Of a stretch of 43,323 nucleotides of DNA, positions 8,382 through 16,358 are shown in pieces. The notes under the pieces were generated by a model, which was given only the letters and a program-made list of their open reading frames with translations, was not told where the DNA came from and did not search any database. Origin of the DNA: Hyphomicrobiaceae bacterium (GTDB lineage: Bacteria; Pseudomonadota; Alphaproteobacteria; Rhizobiales; Devosiaceae); NCBI GenBank assembly GCA_020638065.1, contig JACKJG010000019.1:1-43323 (forward strand), read 5' to 3'. Position 1 is the first letter of the stretch; each line of letters starts with the position of its first letter. The position numbers and the translations under genes are program-made.

Positions 8382-9112
8382 TCGCTGTTAAAATCGGGAA
8401 GGTGCTGGAAGGCTTCGCGCAGCGCTTCGCCCCAGCCAGTCGAGATCTTGAGAAAATAGGGATCGTCGGCCTTGATACGGGTTTCGTATCCGCGTTTGAG
8501 ACTGTCATTCGCGTAATATTGCACGTCGATCGGCGGGCCGACGCTGAGATTGGCCTTGATGGTGGAATCGAATGACACCAGAAGCAGCTTGACCGCTGCC
8601 TCGAAACTCATTTCCGCATCGAATGCCCGGACAAGAATCGGCCGGCCGTATTTTGTTTCGCCAATCTGGAAATAGGGTGTGTCCTCGGACGCCTCGATGA
8701 AATTGCCCTCGGGATAGATCATGAACAGCCGCGGCGGCTGTCCCTTGATCTGCCCACCCACGATCAGCGTCGCGTTGAACTTCGAATCGGCTTTCTGGCC
8801 GGTATCGTCGTTGCGTGCGATAACGGCTTTCAGCATATCGCCGACAACCTGCGCCGTTTGAAACATCGAGACGGTTTCCAGCAGGCTGGGGTTCCGGTCA
8901 TCCGCGGCGCGCGACCTGTCCTCCAGTTCCGAAATGGTCAGCTGCGTGGTGGCCAGATTGCCCGCCGTCAGAATGGTGATGAGCCGCTCGCCGGGAACCG
9001 AGAACGTGTGCATCTTGCGAAAAACGGAAACATTATCGACGCCCGCATTGGTGCGGGTATCCGAGGCAAACACCAAACCATGTGCCAGCTTGAGCGCGAC
9101 GCAATAGGTCAT
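8378..9112 (-). CDS. Anbu (bacterial proteasome-like) peptidase
   Basis: Ntn-hydrolase of the Anbu family, 244 aa, related to HslV and proteasome beta subunits. After removal of Met1 the predicted nucleophile is Thr1, with Asp17 (FASDTRT) and Lys32 (VFRKMHTF) in the positions expected for the catalytic triad. Family structures show large ring or helical assemblies in the cytoplasm. It is the last gene of a four-gene minus-strand operon that is conserved with Anbu in many proteobacteria. Substrates are not established, and no ATPase partner of the HslU type is nearby. Confidence 0.93.
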   Translation of the reverse strand: MTYCVALKLAHGLVFASDTRTNAGVDNVSVFRKMHTFSVPGERLITILTAGNLATTQLTISELEDRSRAADDRNPSLLETVSMFQTAQVVGDMLKAVIARNDDTGQKADSKFNATLIVGGQIKGQPPRLFMIYPEGNFIEASEDTPYFQIGETKYGRPILVRAFDAEMSFEAAVKLLLVSFDSTIKANLSVGPPIDVQYYANDSLKRGYETRIKADDPYFLKISTGWGEALREAFQHLPDFNSD

Positions 9113-9123
9113 TTTGAAATCAC

Positions 9124-9918
9124 TTACTGTTCAACCACCACGGCGACAGAAAGCGACTCATTGGCGGTACCGTGGCGAATGCCAAGGATAGGCGCTGCGT
9201 CCGAATAATCCAGCCCTGTCGCAACACAAACGTAGCGTTCGTCGGGGCTGACCTTGTTGGAAACGTCGAAGCCAACCCAGCCAAGTGCATCGACATGAAC
9301 TTCCGCCCAGGCGTGGCTTGCAGCCTGAAGGTCGGTGTCGTCCATGCGCAACAATCCCGAAATGTAGCGCGCGGGATAGCCGAGTTCCCGGGCTGCAGAA
9401 CAGAAGACGTGTGCGTGGTCCTGACAGACCCCGACGCCATGCTCGAGCGCTTCGGCCGCTGTGGTCAGCGCATGTGTCGTGCCACTCTCGTATTTGATTG
9501 CGTCGGCCAGTCGGCCCATCAGGTCATGCAGGCGCGCGATGTCATCGTCGCCCGATGCTTCGTGCGCGAGAGTCTTGATCGCGTCGGAAGGACGGGTCAG
9601 GTCGGTGTGCCTCTGGAACAGCCACAAGGGTGTATATCCGCGGTGCTTGCCAATGACGCCGGATATGTCCTCGGTCTCCACTTCCCCCTTGGCGCGCACC
9701 ACGATCTTGTCGGCGCCGGAAATGACGCTCACCAGTTCGGTGAAGTTGCCGAAATGGTCGGTGTAGGACACCTGCGAGGTGGCCCCTTCGAGTTCGGTTG
9801 TCCAGTTGCGCACAATCTGCCCCGGCCGGGCCTTGGCAGTTTGCCTCAGCCGCTGCAGACCGTAGGAAATCGGCTCATCGTAACAATATTCGGTCGAATG
9901 GGTGACGGACAGGAGCAT
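9124..9918 (-). CDS. Transglutaminase-like cysteine peptidase of the Anbu operon
   Basis: 264-aa transglutaminase-fold protein with an N-terminal bacterial transglutaminase-like beta domain (YDEPISYGLQRLRQTAKA). The catalytic triad is visible: Cys165 in GVGVCQDHAH, His202 in SHAWAEVHVD and Asp218 in GWVGFDVSN. Such proteins act as proteases or amidases more often than as crosslinkers. It starts 12 bp after the alpha-E gene and ends 11 bp before Anbu, so the genes are cotranscribed. No signal peptide is seen, so a cytoplasmic location is likely. Confidence 0.92.
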   Translation of the reverse strand: MLLSVTHSTEYCYDEPISYGLQRLRQTAKARPGQIVRNWTTELEGATSQVSYTDHFGNFTELVSVISGADKIVVRAKGEVETEDISGVIGKHRGYTPLWLFQRHTDLTRPSDAIKTLAHEASGDDDIARLHDLMGRLADAIKYESGTTHALTTAAEALEHGVGVCQDHAHVFCSAARELGYPARYISGLLRMDDTDLQAASHAWAEVHVDALGWVGFDVSNKVSPDERYVCVATGLDYSDAAPILGIRHGTANESLSVAVVVEQ

Positions 9919-9930
9919 GGAAGCATTGAC

Positions 9931-10872
9931 TCAGACGAACAGAAAATCCTCGGCGATTTCCTGGCTGAGCCGGTTATTGTCTTCAATGAACTCGGTCAGG
10001 AATTCGTGCAGGCCGTATTCGAATATGTCGGCAATGGTGCGCCCCTGCAACCGGCTCATGTTCCGCTGAACCGTTTTTTGGCAGAGCTTGTGTGCATCGT
10101 CCTGCCCCTCGGTCAGGTACTTCACATTGTCGAAAATCTTCTTGTAGCTGAATGCAAGCGAACGCGGCATGCGCGGGTTCAGGATCAGAAAATCGGCGAT
10201 ATTGGCCGGTTGGTAGTGGGCGTCATAGACCCAGCGATAGGACCGCTGACCGGAAACCGATCTCAGAATGCTTTCCCACTGAATATTGTCCAGCGTTGAG
10301 CCGACGAAGGCAACGCTGGGCAACAGCACGTAATATTTCACATCCAGAATGCGCGCCGTATTGTCCGCGCGCTCGACGAAGGTGCCGATGCGGGCGAAAT
10401 CATAGACTTCATTGCGCAGCATTGTGCCGTCGAACGCGCCCCGGATCAGTGAACCGTCGCGCTTGATGTCCGTCAGCACGTAGGGCAGATCCGCTTCCCG
10501 GATCGGCTGCCGCAGCAGTTCGTGCATGTCCATCCAGGCCTGATTGACATTTTCCCAGACTTCACGCGTCACGGCGGTCCGGACCAGCCGGGCATTCGTA
10601 CGCGCCGCGTTGATGCATGACAGAACGCTCGACGGATTTTCCTGATCGCGGATCAGAAAGTCGACAACATTCAGAGCCGTCGCTGCATCGTGCTTTTCGA
10701 AAAAGCTCGAGCTGGCACCGGCGGTGGCGAGAAGCGATGCCCACTCGTCCTCTCCGCTCGACGAGCGTGTCAGCGCCATTCTCAATCCAGCCTGCACGAG
10801 CCGCGCGGTGTTTTCCGCGCGCTCGATATAGCGAGACATCCAGAAAAGACCGTTGGCTGTTTTCCCGAGCAT
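9931..10872 (-). CDS. Alpha-E domain protein (DUF403)
   Basis: 313-aa all-helical alpha-E domain protein. The opening MLGKTANGLFWMSRYIERAENTARL is characteristic of the family, as is the second ERADNTARILDVKYY element. It is nearly always encoded beside a circularly permuted ATP-grasp protein, as here (3-bp gap). In related systems the pair is proposed to make a small peptide or modify amino groups, but no reaction is established. ATG 10872 is the natural start. Confidence 0.92.
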   Translation of the reverse strand: MLGKTANGLFWMSRYIERAENTARLVQAGLRMALTRSSSGEDEWASLLATAGASSSFFEKHDAATALNVVDFLIRDQENPSSVLSCINAARTNARLVRTAVTREVWENVNQAWMDMHELLRQPIREADLPYVLTDIKRDGSLIRGAFDGTMLRNEVYDFARIGTFVERADNTARILDVKYYVLLPSVAFVGSTLDNIQWESILRSVSGQRSYRWVYDAHYQPANIADFLILNPRMPRSLAFSYKKIFDNVKYLTEGQDDAHKLCQKTVQRNMSRLQGRTIADIFEYGLHEFLTEFIEDNNRLSQEIAEDFLFV

Positions 10873-10875
10873 GGC

Positions 10876-12288
10876 CTAGTCCTCCAGCACCCAGGTGTCT
10901 TTGGTGCCGCCGCCCTGGCTCGAATTGACGACCAGCGAGCCCTGTTTGAGGGCCACGCGCGTCAGCCCGCCCGGAACGATCCGAACCGAGTCCGAGACCA
11001 GCACGTAAGGCCGTAGGTCGACATGCCGAGGCGAAAGGCCCTCATCAGAAACGATGGGTACGGTCGAAAGGGATAGCGTGGGCTGGGCGATGTAATTGCC
11101 TGGATTGGCCTTGATCTTCTCTGCAAAGATCTCCCGCTCATCCTTGGTACTCGTCGGTCCGACCAGCATACCATAGCCGCCCGACCCATGCACTTCCTTG
11201 ACCACCAGTTCATCGAGATGCTCGAGCACGTATTTGCAGTCATCTTCCTCTGAACAGCGCCGGGTCGGCACGTTCTGGAGAATGCTCTTGCGACCGGTAT
11301 AGAATTCCACGATGTCGGGAATATACGAATAGATCGCCTTGTCATCGGCGATGCCGGTGCCCGGCGCGTTGGCAATCGTGATATTGCCCGCGCGATAGAC
11401 GTCCATGATGCCCGGCACGCCAAGATAGGAATCCGGCTTGAAGGTGAGGGGATCGAGAAACTCGTCGTCCACCCGGCGATAAAGCACGTCGATCGGCCTG
11501 TAGCCGCGCGTCGTGCGCATCGCCACTTTCCCGTCGATGACGCGAAGGTCCGTACCCTCGACCAGTTCCGCGCCCATCTGATCGGCGAGGAACGAGTGCT
11601 CGAAATAGGCCGAATTGTGAATGCCTGGCGTCAGGATCGCGATTGTCGGATCGCCATCGCAACCCGGCGGGGCGGTGGCGGCGAGGCTTTGCCGCAGCAG
11701 TACCGGATAATTCTCCACCGGCCGCACGCGATTGACCGCGAACAGGGTGGGGAACATCTGCATCATCGTTTCGCGATTCTCGAGCATGTACGACACGCCG
11801 GAAGGCGTGCGCGCATTGTCTTCGAGCACGAAGAACTCGTTTTCCGAGGTCCTCACGATGTCGACGCCGATAATGTGCGTGTAAACGTTCTTTGGCGGGG
11901 TGAACCCGACCATCCAGGGCAGAAACGCCGAATTGTTGCGGATCAACCGCTCGGGAATACGTCCTGCACGAACGATTTCCTGCCGGTGATAGATGTCGGA
12001 CAGGAACGCATTGATCGCAACGACGCGCTGCTCGATGCCTTCTGCCAGCCGCCGCCATTCCATGCTGGAAATGATGCGCGGCAGAATATCGAAGGGTATG
12101 AGCCGCTCGCTGGCTTCCTTTTCGCCGTAGACCGCGAAGGTGATGCCGCTTCGGCGGAAGAAGGTCTCCGCCTCTTTTTGCTTTTTCAGCAGGTGCTCAA
12201 GTTCCTGATCGTTGAACCAGGAATTGTACACGCGATAGGGATGGCGGACATCGCCGCTATTCCCCAACATTTCATCGAAACCAGCCAT
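10876..12288 (-). CDS. Circularly permuted ATP-grasp type 2 protein (DUF404/DUF407)
   Basis: 470-aa member of the circularly permuted ATP-grasp family, related to the N-terminal unit of proteins predicted to form amide bonds. Visible features are YRVYNSWF at the start, the FVLEDNARTPSGVSYMLENR segment, VVKEVHGSGGYGMLVGP (nucleotide-binding glycine-rich strand), and a C-terminus of ALKQGSLVVNSSQGGGTKDTWVL. It is the first gene of the Anbu operon. The 12289-12430 region upstream must contain its promoter, close to the divergent operon's operators. Confidence 0.92.
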   Translation of the reverse strand: MAGFDEMLGNSGDVRHPYRVYNSWFNDQELEHLLKKQKEAETFFRRSGITFAVYGEKEASERLIPFDILPRIISSMEWRRLAEGIEQRVVAINAFLSDIYHRQEIVRAGRIPERLIRNNSAFLPWMVGFTPPKNVYTHIIGVDIVRTSENEFFVLEDNARTPSGVSYMLENRETMMQMFPTLFAVNRVRPVENYPVLLRQSLAATAPPGCDGDPTIAILTPGIHNSAYFEHSFLADQMGAELVEGTDLRVIDGKVAMRTTRGYRPIDVLYRRVDDEFLDPLTFKPDSYLGVPGIMDVYRAGNITIANAPGTGIADDKAIYSYIPDIVEFYTGRKSILQNVPTRRCSEEDDCKYVLEHLDELVVKEVHGSGGYGMLVGPTSTKDEREIFAEKIKANPGNYIAQPTLSLSTVPIVSDEGLSPRHVDLRPYVLVSDSVRIVPGGLTRVALKQGSLVVNSSQGGGTKDTWVLED

Positions 12289-12431
12289 GAACGACCGTAC
12301 TGCACCAATTGCCTGTTAGATCAGCACACAAGCCCAACTGATGCAACTCTAGGCATTTGCATTTTTCGGACTGTGCCGACAACCGGCTTTTCCCGCCATA
12401 TGAGTCTTCAAGCATTGATCAAGCGCAATAC

Positions 12432-12460
12432 TTGACATCCGAAAGCGCTTTCGCTTAGCG
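12432..12460 (+). promoter_or_regulatory. Predicted promoter of the carbohydrate ABC operon
   Basis: A perfect -35 element TTGACA (12432-12437) is followed after 17 bp by a weak -10 TTAGCG (12455-12460). Operator 1 fills the spacer and operator 2 lies just downstream of the expected start site, the standard arrangement for repression. Confidence 0.55.
12440..12453. promoter_or_regulatory. LacI-type operator 1 (CGAAAGCGCTTTCG)
   Basis: Perfect 14-bp palindrome CGAAAGCGCTTTCG within the promoter spacer. Its centre is 31 bp from operator 2, close to three helical turns, so both can be occupied on one face. Confidence 0.85.
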
Positions 12461-12468
12461 TTCAAACA

Positions 12469-12486
12469 TCCGAAAGCGCTTTCGGA
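12469..12486. promoter_or_regulatory. LacI-type operator 2 (extended palindrome)
   Basis: Perfect 18-bp palindrome TCCGAAAGCGCTTTCGGA with the same core as operator 1. The likely ligand is LacI regulator 2, whose gene begins 70 bp downstream (autoregulation of the operon). Confidence 0.87.
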
Positions 12487-12555
12487 AGGTCCGAAAACGG
12501 ACCGCTGCATCCAAAGACGCTCATGAGAGTGCAAGAAGCGGCGAGGGGAGGAAAC

Positions 12556-13599
12556 GTGAGCCGAATAGCCCAAAAGCGGCAAAATACCTCAATCGCTGAG
12601 CTTGCTCGCCATTGCGGTCTGGCGGAAGGCACGATCTCGCGCGCGCTCAACAACTATCCCGACATTGCCCTCAAGACCCGTGAGCGCGTGCAGCAGGCCG
12701 CGCGAGAGTTGGGCTACCGGCCCTCGTCGACAGCAAGGCGGCTTGCACGCGGCGTCGTGGAAACCGTCGGGTTCGTCCTTCCCGGCCGCAAGGACCATCT
12801 GTCCGACCCGTTCCTTTCGGAAATCCTGGATGGGCTCGCCGCGGAGCTTTCCGCCAATGACTGGGATCTTCTGCTGGCCGCCGTTCCGGATGATCACGAC
12901 GAAATCGACGTGATGGACCGCTTGCTGCGTGCCGGCAAGGTCGGCGGCTTCGCGGTCACGCGCGTGCGCCGCAAGGATCCGCGCATTGAATATTTGCGCA
13001 ACGCCGCAATTCCCTTTGTCGCTTACGGACGCACAGAAAAGCACAACGACTATTCCTGGCTCGACATCGACAATGAAAAGGCCTTCGTCGACGCGGTCGC
13101 CTATCTGGCAGATCTCGGGCATCGGCGCATTGCCTTACTGGGTGGCGATTTGCAGATGAACTATGCCTGGTTGCGCCGGCAGGGTTTCATCAAGGGGCTG
13201 CAAGCCAAGGGTCTCGAAGTCCGGGACGATTATGTCATCGACAATGTGCGCGTCGATCTGGGCGCGCGTGAGGCCGTGGAACGGCTTTTGGCGCTGGATG
13301 AGCCGCCGACGGCCCTTGTTTGCATCACCGATAGCGTGGCCATCGGCGCCATGCATGCCCTGCAACGTGCGGGTCTCAAACCTGGCCGCGACGTTTCCAT
13401 CATCGGCTATGACGGCCTGCCGATCGGCACGGTCATGGAGCCGGCCCTGACCACGATGAGCCAGGCGACCTACGAAGCCGGACGCCAGATTGCCCGCATG
13501 CTGCTCAAGCAGACCGCATCGCAGAATTCCGAGATTTCCCAGGTGCTCTGGGAAGCAAAGCTGACGCCCCGAGCGTCGGCCTATCCACCTGCCGGATGA
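12556..13599 (+). CDS. LacI-family transcriptional regulator 2 (AglR-like)
   Basis: About 347 aa. The HTH SIAELARHCGLAEGTISRALN and hinge GYRPSSTARRL are of the AglR-like LacI subgroup found at the head of alpha-glucoside-type ABC operons. The ligand domain contains SIIGYDGLPIG near the end. An ATG at 12523 is in frame, but GTG 12556 is preferred because GGGGAGG lies just upstream. It is the first gene of the operon and probably represses it through the two CGAAAGCGCTTTCG sites, with relief by the transported glycoside or its product (inference). Confidence 0.9.
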   Translation: MSRIAQKRQNTSIAELARHCGLAEGTISRALNNYPDIALKTRERVQQAARELGYRPSSTARRLARGVVETVGFVLPGRKDHLSDPFLSEILDGLAAELSANDWDLLLAAVPDDHDEIDVMDRLLRAGKVGGFAVTRVRRKDPRIEYLRNAAIPFVAYGRTEKHNDYSWLDIDNEKAFVDAVAYLADLGHRRIALLGGDLQMNYAWLRRQGFIKGLQAKGLEVRDDYVIDNVRVDLGAREAVERLLALDEPPTALVCITDSVAIGAMHALQRAGLKPGRDVSIIGYDGLPIGTVMEPALTTMSQATYEAGRQIARMLLKQTASQNSEISQVLWEAKLTPRASAYPPAG

Positions 13600-13627
13600 C
13601 CGGCAGATTTCAACCAGGGAGGATGAA

Positions 13628-14968
13628 TTGAAAAACCTACCGAGAATTATAGCACTGGCAGCAGCCGGCCTTTTGCTATCGACCTCGATCGCCAGTGCGC
13701 AATTGCGGTTCTGGACGACCGAGGAACAGCCGGAACGTCTGGCTAAACAGCAGGAAATGGCTGCCGATTTCGAAGCCGAAACCGGCATTTCCGTTGACGT
13801 GATCCCTGTGACCGAGAGCGATCTGGGCACGCGTGCGACCGCTGCTTTTGCCGCAGGTGACCTGCCGGACGTGATCTACCACACGCTGCAATATGTGTTG
13901 CCGTGGGCGGAAGCCGGCATTCTGGACACCGAAGCCGACAATGAAGTTGTCGATGCTCTGGGCCGCGGAACGTTCGCCCCGGGTGCCTTGGCCATGGCCG
14001 ATTTTGACGGCGAAACCGCGTCGGTTCCGGTCGATGGCTGGACGCAGATGATCGTCTATCGCAAGGATCTGTTCGACGCGGCTGGTCTTGCGGCGCCCGA
14101 CACCTACGCCAACATCGAAGCGGCGATTGCGGCTCTGCACAATCCGCCTGAAATGTACGGCTTCGTGGCCGCGACCAAGATCGATGAGAACTTCATGAGC
14201 CAGGTGCTCGAGCACGTGCTTCTGGCCAATGGCGCCACGCCGGTTCATGCCGATGGTACCGTGGGCTTCGACGAGAAGAAGCTCATCGAGTCGCTGGAAT
14301 TCTACAAGAAGCTCGCCGATGCCTCGCCTCCGGGCGATCTCTATTGGCAGCAGTCGCGCGAAATGTACTTCGCTGGCAAAGCCGCCATGATCATCTGGTC
14401 GCCGTTCATTCTCGATGAACTTGCCGGTCTGCGCGACAGCGCACCCCCGACCATCAATGACGATCCGACCTCGACCGAGTTGGCCTCCAAGACCGGCGTC
14501 GTGACCCGTTTTGCTGGTCCGTCCAATCCGGATGGCGCCGCCTGGGCCGATATCCGCTATTTCGGTATTACCTCTGATGCCGATACCGACGCGGCCGAGC
14601 AGTTCGTCAAATATTCGATGGACGAGGGATATACCAAGACCCTCTCGATTGCTCCGGAAGGCAAGTTCCCGGTTCGCCGCGGCAACGCCACTGATCCTGA
14701 GGCTTTCGTGAAGGCTTGGGCCACCCTGCCGGTCGGTGTGGACCGCAAGGCGCCGCTTTCCGATCTTTACGACGAGTCCGTGATCAACGACATCGTCTCG
14801 GGTCTTGAGACCGCGGACCGCTGGGGCGTCAAGGAAGGACAACTCTCCAAGGCCTCCGCCATCATCAACTCGCAGGTCATCAACCGTCTGGTCCGCGAAT
14901 ACCTCGATGGCGAGCGTGATGCCGCCGCCACGGCGTCGCTGATCAACCAGGAGATCGCCAACATCTAG
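13628..14968 (+). CDS. Carbohydrate ABC transporter substrate-binding protein
   Basis: Family 1 extracellular solute-binding protein, 446 aa. The signal peptide ends near residue 24 (SIASAQ), and LRFWTTEEQPERLAKQQEMA begins the mature protein. It captures the substrate in the periplasm for the permeases encoded next. The start is a TTG at 13628 with AGGGAGG five bases upstream; the ATG at 13623 within that stretch hits a stop after one codon and cannot be the start. A stem-loop follows the stop codon. Confidence 0.92.
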   Translation: MKNLPRIIALAAAGLLLSTSIASAQLRFWTTEEQPERLAKQQEMAADFEAETGISVDVIPVTESDLGTRATAAFAAGDLPDVIYHTLQYVLPWAEAGILDTEADNEVVDALGRGTFAPGALAMADFDGETASVPVDGWTQMIVYRKDLFDAAGLAAPDTYANIEAAIAALHNPPEMYGFVAATKIDENFMSQVLEHVLLANGATPVHADGTVGFDEKKLIESLEFYKKLADASPPGDLYWQQSREMYFAGKAAMIIWSPFILDELAGLRDSAPPTINDDPTSTELASKTGVVTRFAGPSNPDGAAWADIRYFGITSDADTDAAEQFVKYSMDEGYTKTLSIAPEGKFPVRRGNATDPEAFVKAWATLPVGVDRKAPLSDLYDESVINDIVSGLETADRWGVKEGQLSKASAIINSQVINRLVREYLDGERDAAATASLINQEIANI

Positions 14969-15000
14969 GGGATCGCCAACTTCTGATCTCCAAGAAAAGT

Positions 15001-15024
15001 GGCGGGCCGGATTTCTGGCCCGCC
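15001..15024 (+). other. Intercistronic stem-loop after the binding-protein gene
   Basis: 8-bp stem GGCGGGCC / GGCCCGCC with loop GGATTTCT and no U-tract, so it is not a clear terminator. Such hairpins between binding-protein and permease genes protect the upstream mRNA from 3' decay and raise binding-protein output. A second small stem, CCTCC (15023-15027) with the ribosome site GGAGG (15032-15036), could sequester the next gene's SD. Confidence 0.6.
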
Positions 15025-15044
15025 TCCTCCCGGAGGGCATCGGC

Positions 15045-16358
15045 ATGACAGTCACGGACAGCAACGCAGAAAAGGCCCATGCGCCTGCGTCTCGGCGCGG
15101 CAAGATCGGACCGATGGCGCGGCGCGAAGCGCGGCTAGCCATGACCATGCTGATGCCCACTTTCTTCATCGTTCTGGCCATCGTCCTGTTCCCGCTTCTG
15201 GCCAATTTCTGGATTTCGTTCAAACCCGTCACTCTGGCCGACCTCAGGCCGCCTGCGCCGGTCGCATCCGAACGGGTACGCGGTGACATGGATGTCGCGG
15301 GGCAGGAATTCCTGATCCAGTACCGCCTGCGCAACTCTTCGCAGAAAAGCGCCATCGGCAACGTGACACTGACGGACACCTTGCCCGCCGGTCTGACAAT
15401 TGTCAGCCTCGACTCCCGGTGCCAGATCAATGGGCAGCAGCTCATCTGCCAACTGGGCACGTTCGACCCGGCCGCGCGCGATGAAATCGAGATCGCGGTC
15501 ACGCCCGATGCGCAGTTCGCCGCCAATCCCGTTTCGCCGCGCGACAGCGATCCAACGATGTCCGGCGACGCACCGAATGTTCTGACCAGCTTTGATTTCA
15601 CTTGGGAAAACTATTCACGCATCTTCGACTCGCGCGAATTCTGGAACGTCTTCTGGGTGACCGTCAGCTACACGGTGTTCGGAACCCTCGGCGCGCTGGT
15701 CTTCGGCCTCTTCGCCGCGCAATTGCTCTCCGCCCAGTTCTGGGGCCGGTCGATCCTGCGCGGTCTGTTCCTCTTCCCCTATGTCGCGCCGGTCATCGCG
15801 GTGGCCTTCACCTGGATCATCCTGCTCGATCCCTTCTCGGGCACGTTCAACGCCATTCTGCAGCGCATGGGCATCACTGATGCCGGCATCAACTTCTTCG
15901 GCCAGCGCAGCGTACCGATCGATCTGTTCGGGCTGACCTTCGATTTCCCCGTGGCGCTGGCAACCGTCATCGCCTTCGAGATCTGGCGCTATTTCCCGCT
16001 CTCGTTCCTGTTCATTCTGGCGCGGATGCAGTCGATATCTTCCGACATGTACGAGGCCGCAGAGGTCGACGGCGCATCGCCCCTCCAGCAATTCTGGCAC
16101 ATTTCCCTGCCACAGCTTCTGGGCATCCTGTCGACCCTGTTCCTGCTGCGCTTCATCTGGACGTTCAACAAGTTCGACGACATTTTCCTTCTTACCGGCG
16201 GCGCGGCGGGTACGCGGACTTTGACCGTCGATGTCTATGAGCAGGGCTTCGCCGTTTCCAATCTCGGGGCAGGGGCCGCGGTGGCGGTGGTCATATTCCT
16301 GCTTCTTCTTGTCTTCGCCGTTTCCTATTTCCGCTTCCTGCACCAGGAGGATCAATGA
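15045..16358 (+). CDS. Carbohydrate ABC permease (MalF-type) with periplasmic DUF11-like insert
   Basis: 437-aa inner-membrane permease. TM1 lies near residues 33-58. Residues about 62-182 form an insertion absent from ordinary 290-300-aa MalF-type subunits. Its core (about 85-156) reads like a DUF11/Ig-like beta domain, with NVTLTDTLPAGLTIVSLDS and two cysteines (126 and 135) that could pair in the periplasm. The usual FTWENYSRIF and the remaining TMs follow, with the EAA loop YEAAEVDGASPLQQFWHISL contacting the ATPase. ATG 15045 has GGAGGG seven bases upstream. It overlaps the next permease by ATGA. Confidence 0.9.
   Translation: MTVTDSNAEKAHAPASRRGKIGPMARREARLAMTMLMPTFFIVLAIVLFPLLANFWISFKPVTLADLRPPAPVASERVRGDMDVAGQEFLIQYRLRNSSQKSAIGNVTLTDTLPAGLTIVSLDSRCQINGQQLICQLGTFDPAARDEIEIAVTPDAQFAANPVSPRDSDPTMSGDAPNVLTSFDFTWENYSRIFDSREFWNVFWVTVSYTVFGTLGALVFGLFAAQLLSAQFWGRSILRGLFLFPYVAPVIAVAFTWIILLDPFSGTFNAILQRMGITDAGINFFGQRSVPIDLFGLTFDFPVALATVIAFEIWRYFPLSFLFILARMQSISSDMYEAAEVDGASPLQQFWHISLPQLLGILSTLFLLRFIWTFNKFDDIFLLTGGAAGTRTLTVDVYEQGFAVSNLGAGAAVAVVIFLLLLVFAVSYFRFLHQEDQ

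Noticed and set aside
15001..15024. Stem-loop read as an intrinsic terminator
   Set aside because: No run of T follows the stem and the downstream genes are clearly part of the same operon.
13676..15601. 641-codon open frame on the minus strand
   Set aside because: It is antisense to the binding-protein gene and the start of the permease, both of which have clear domains and RBSs. High GC leaves the opposite strand open by chance; the translation shows no family.
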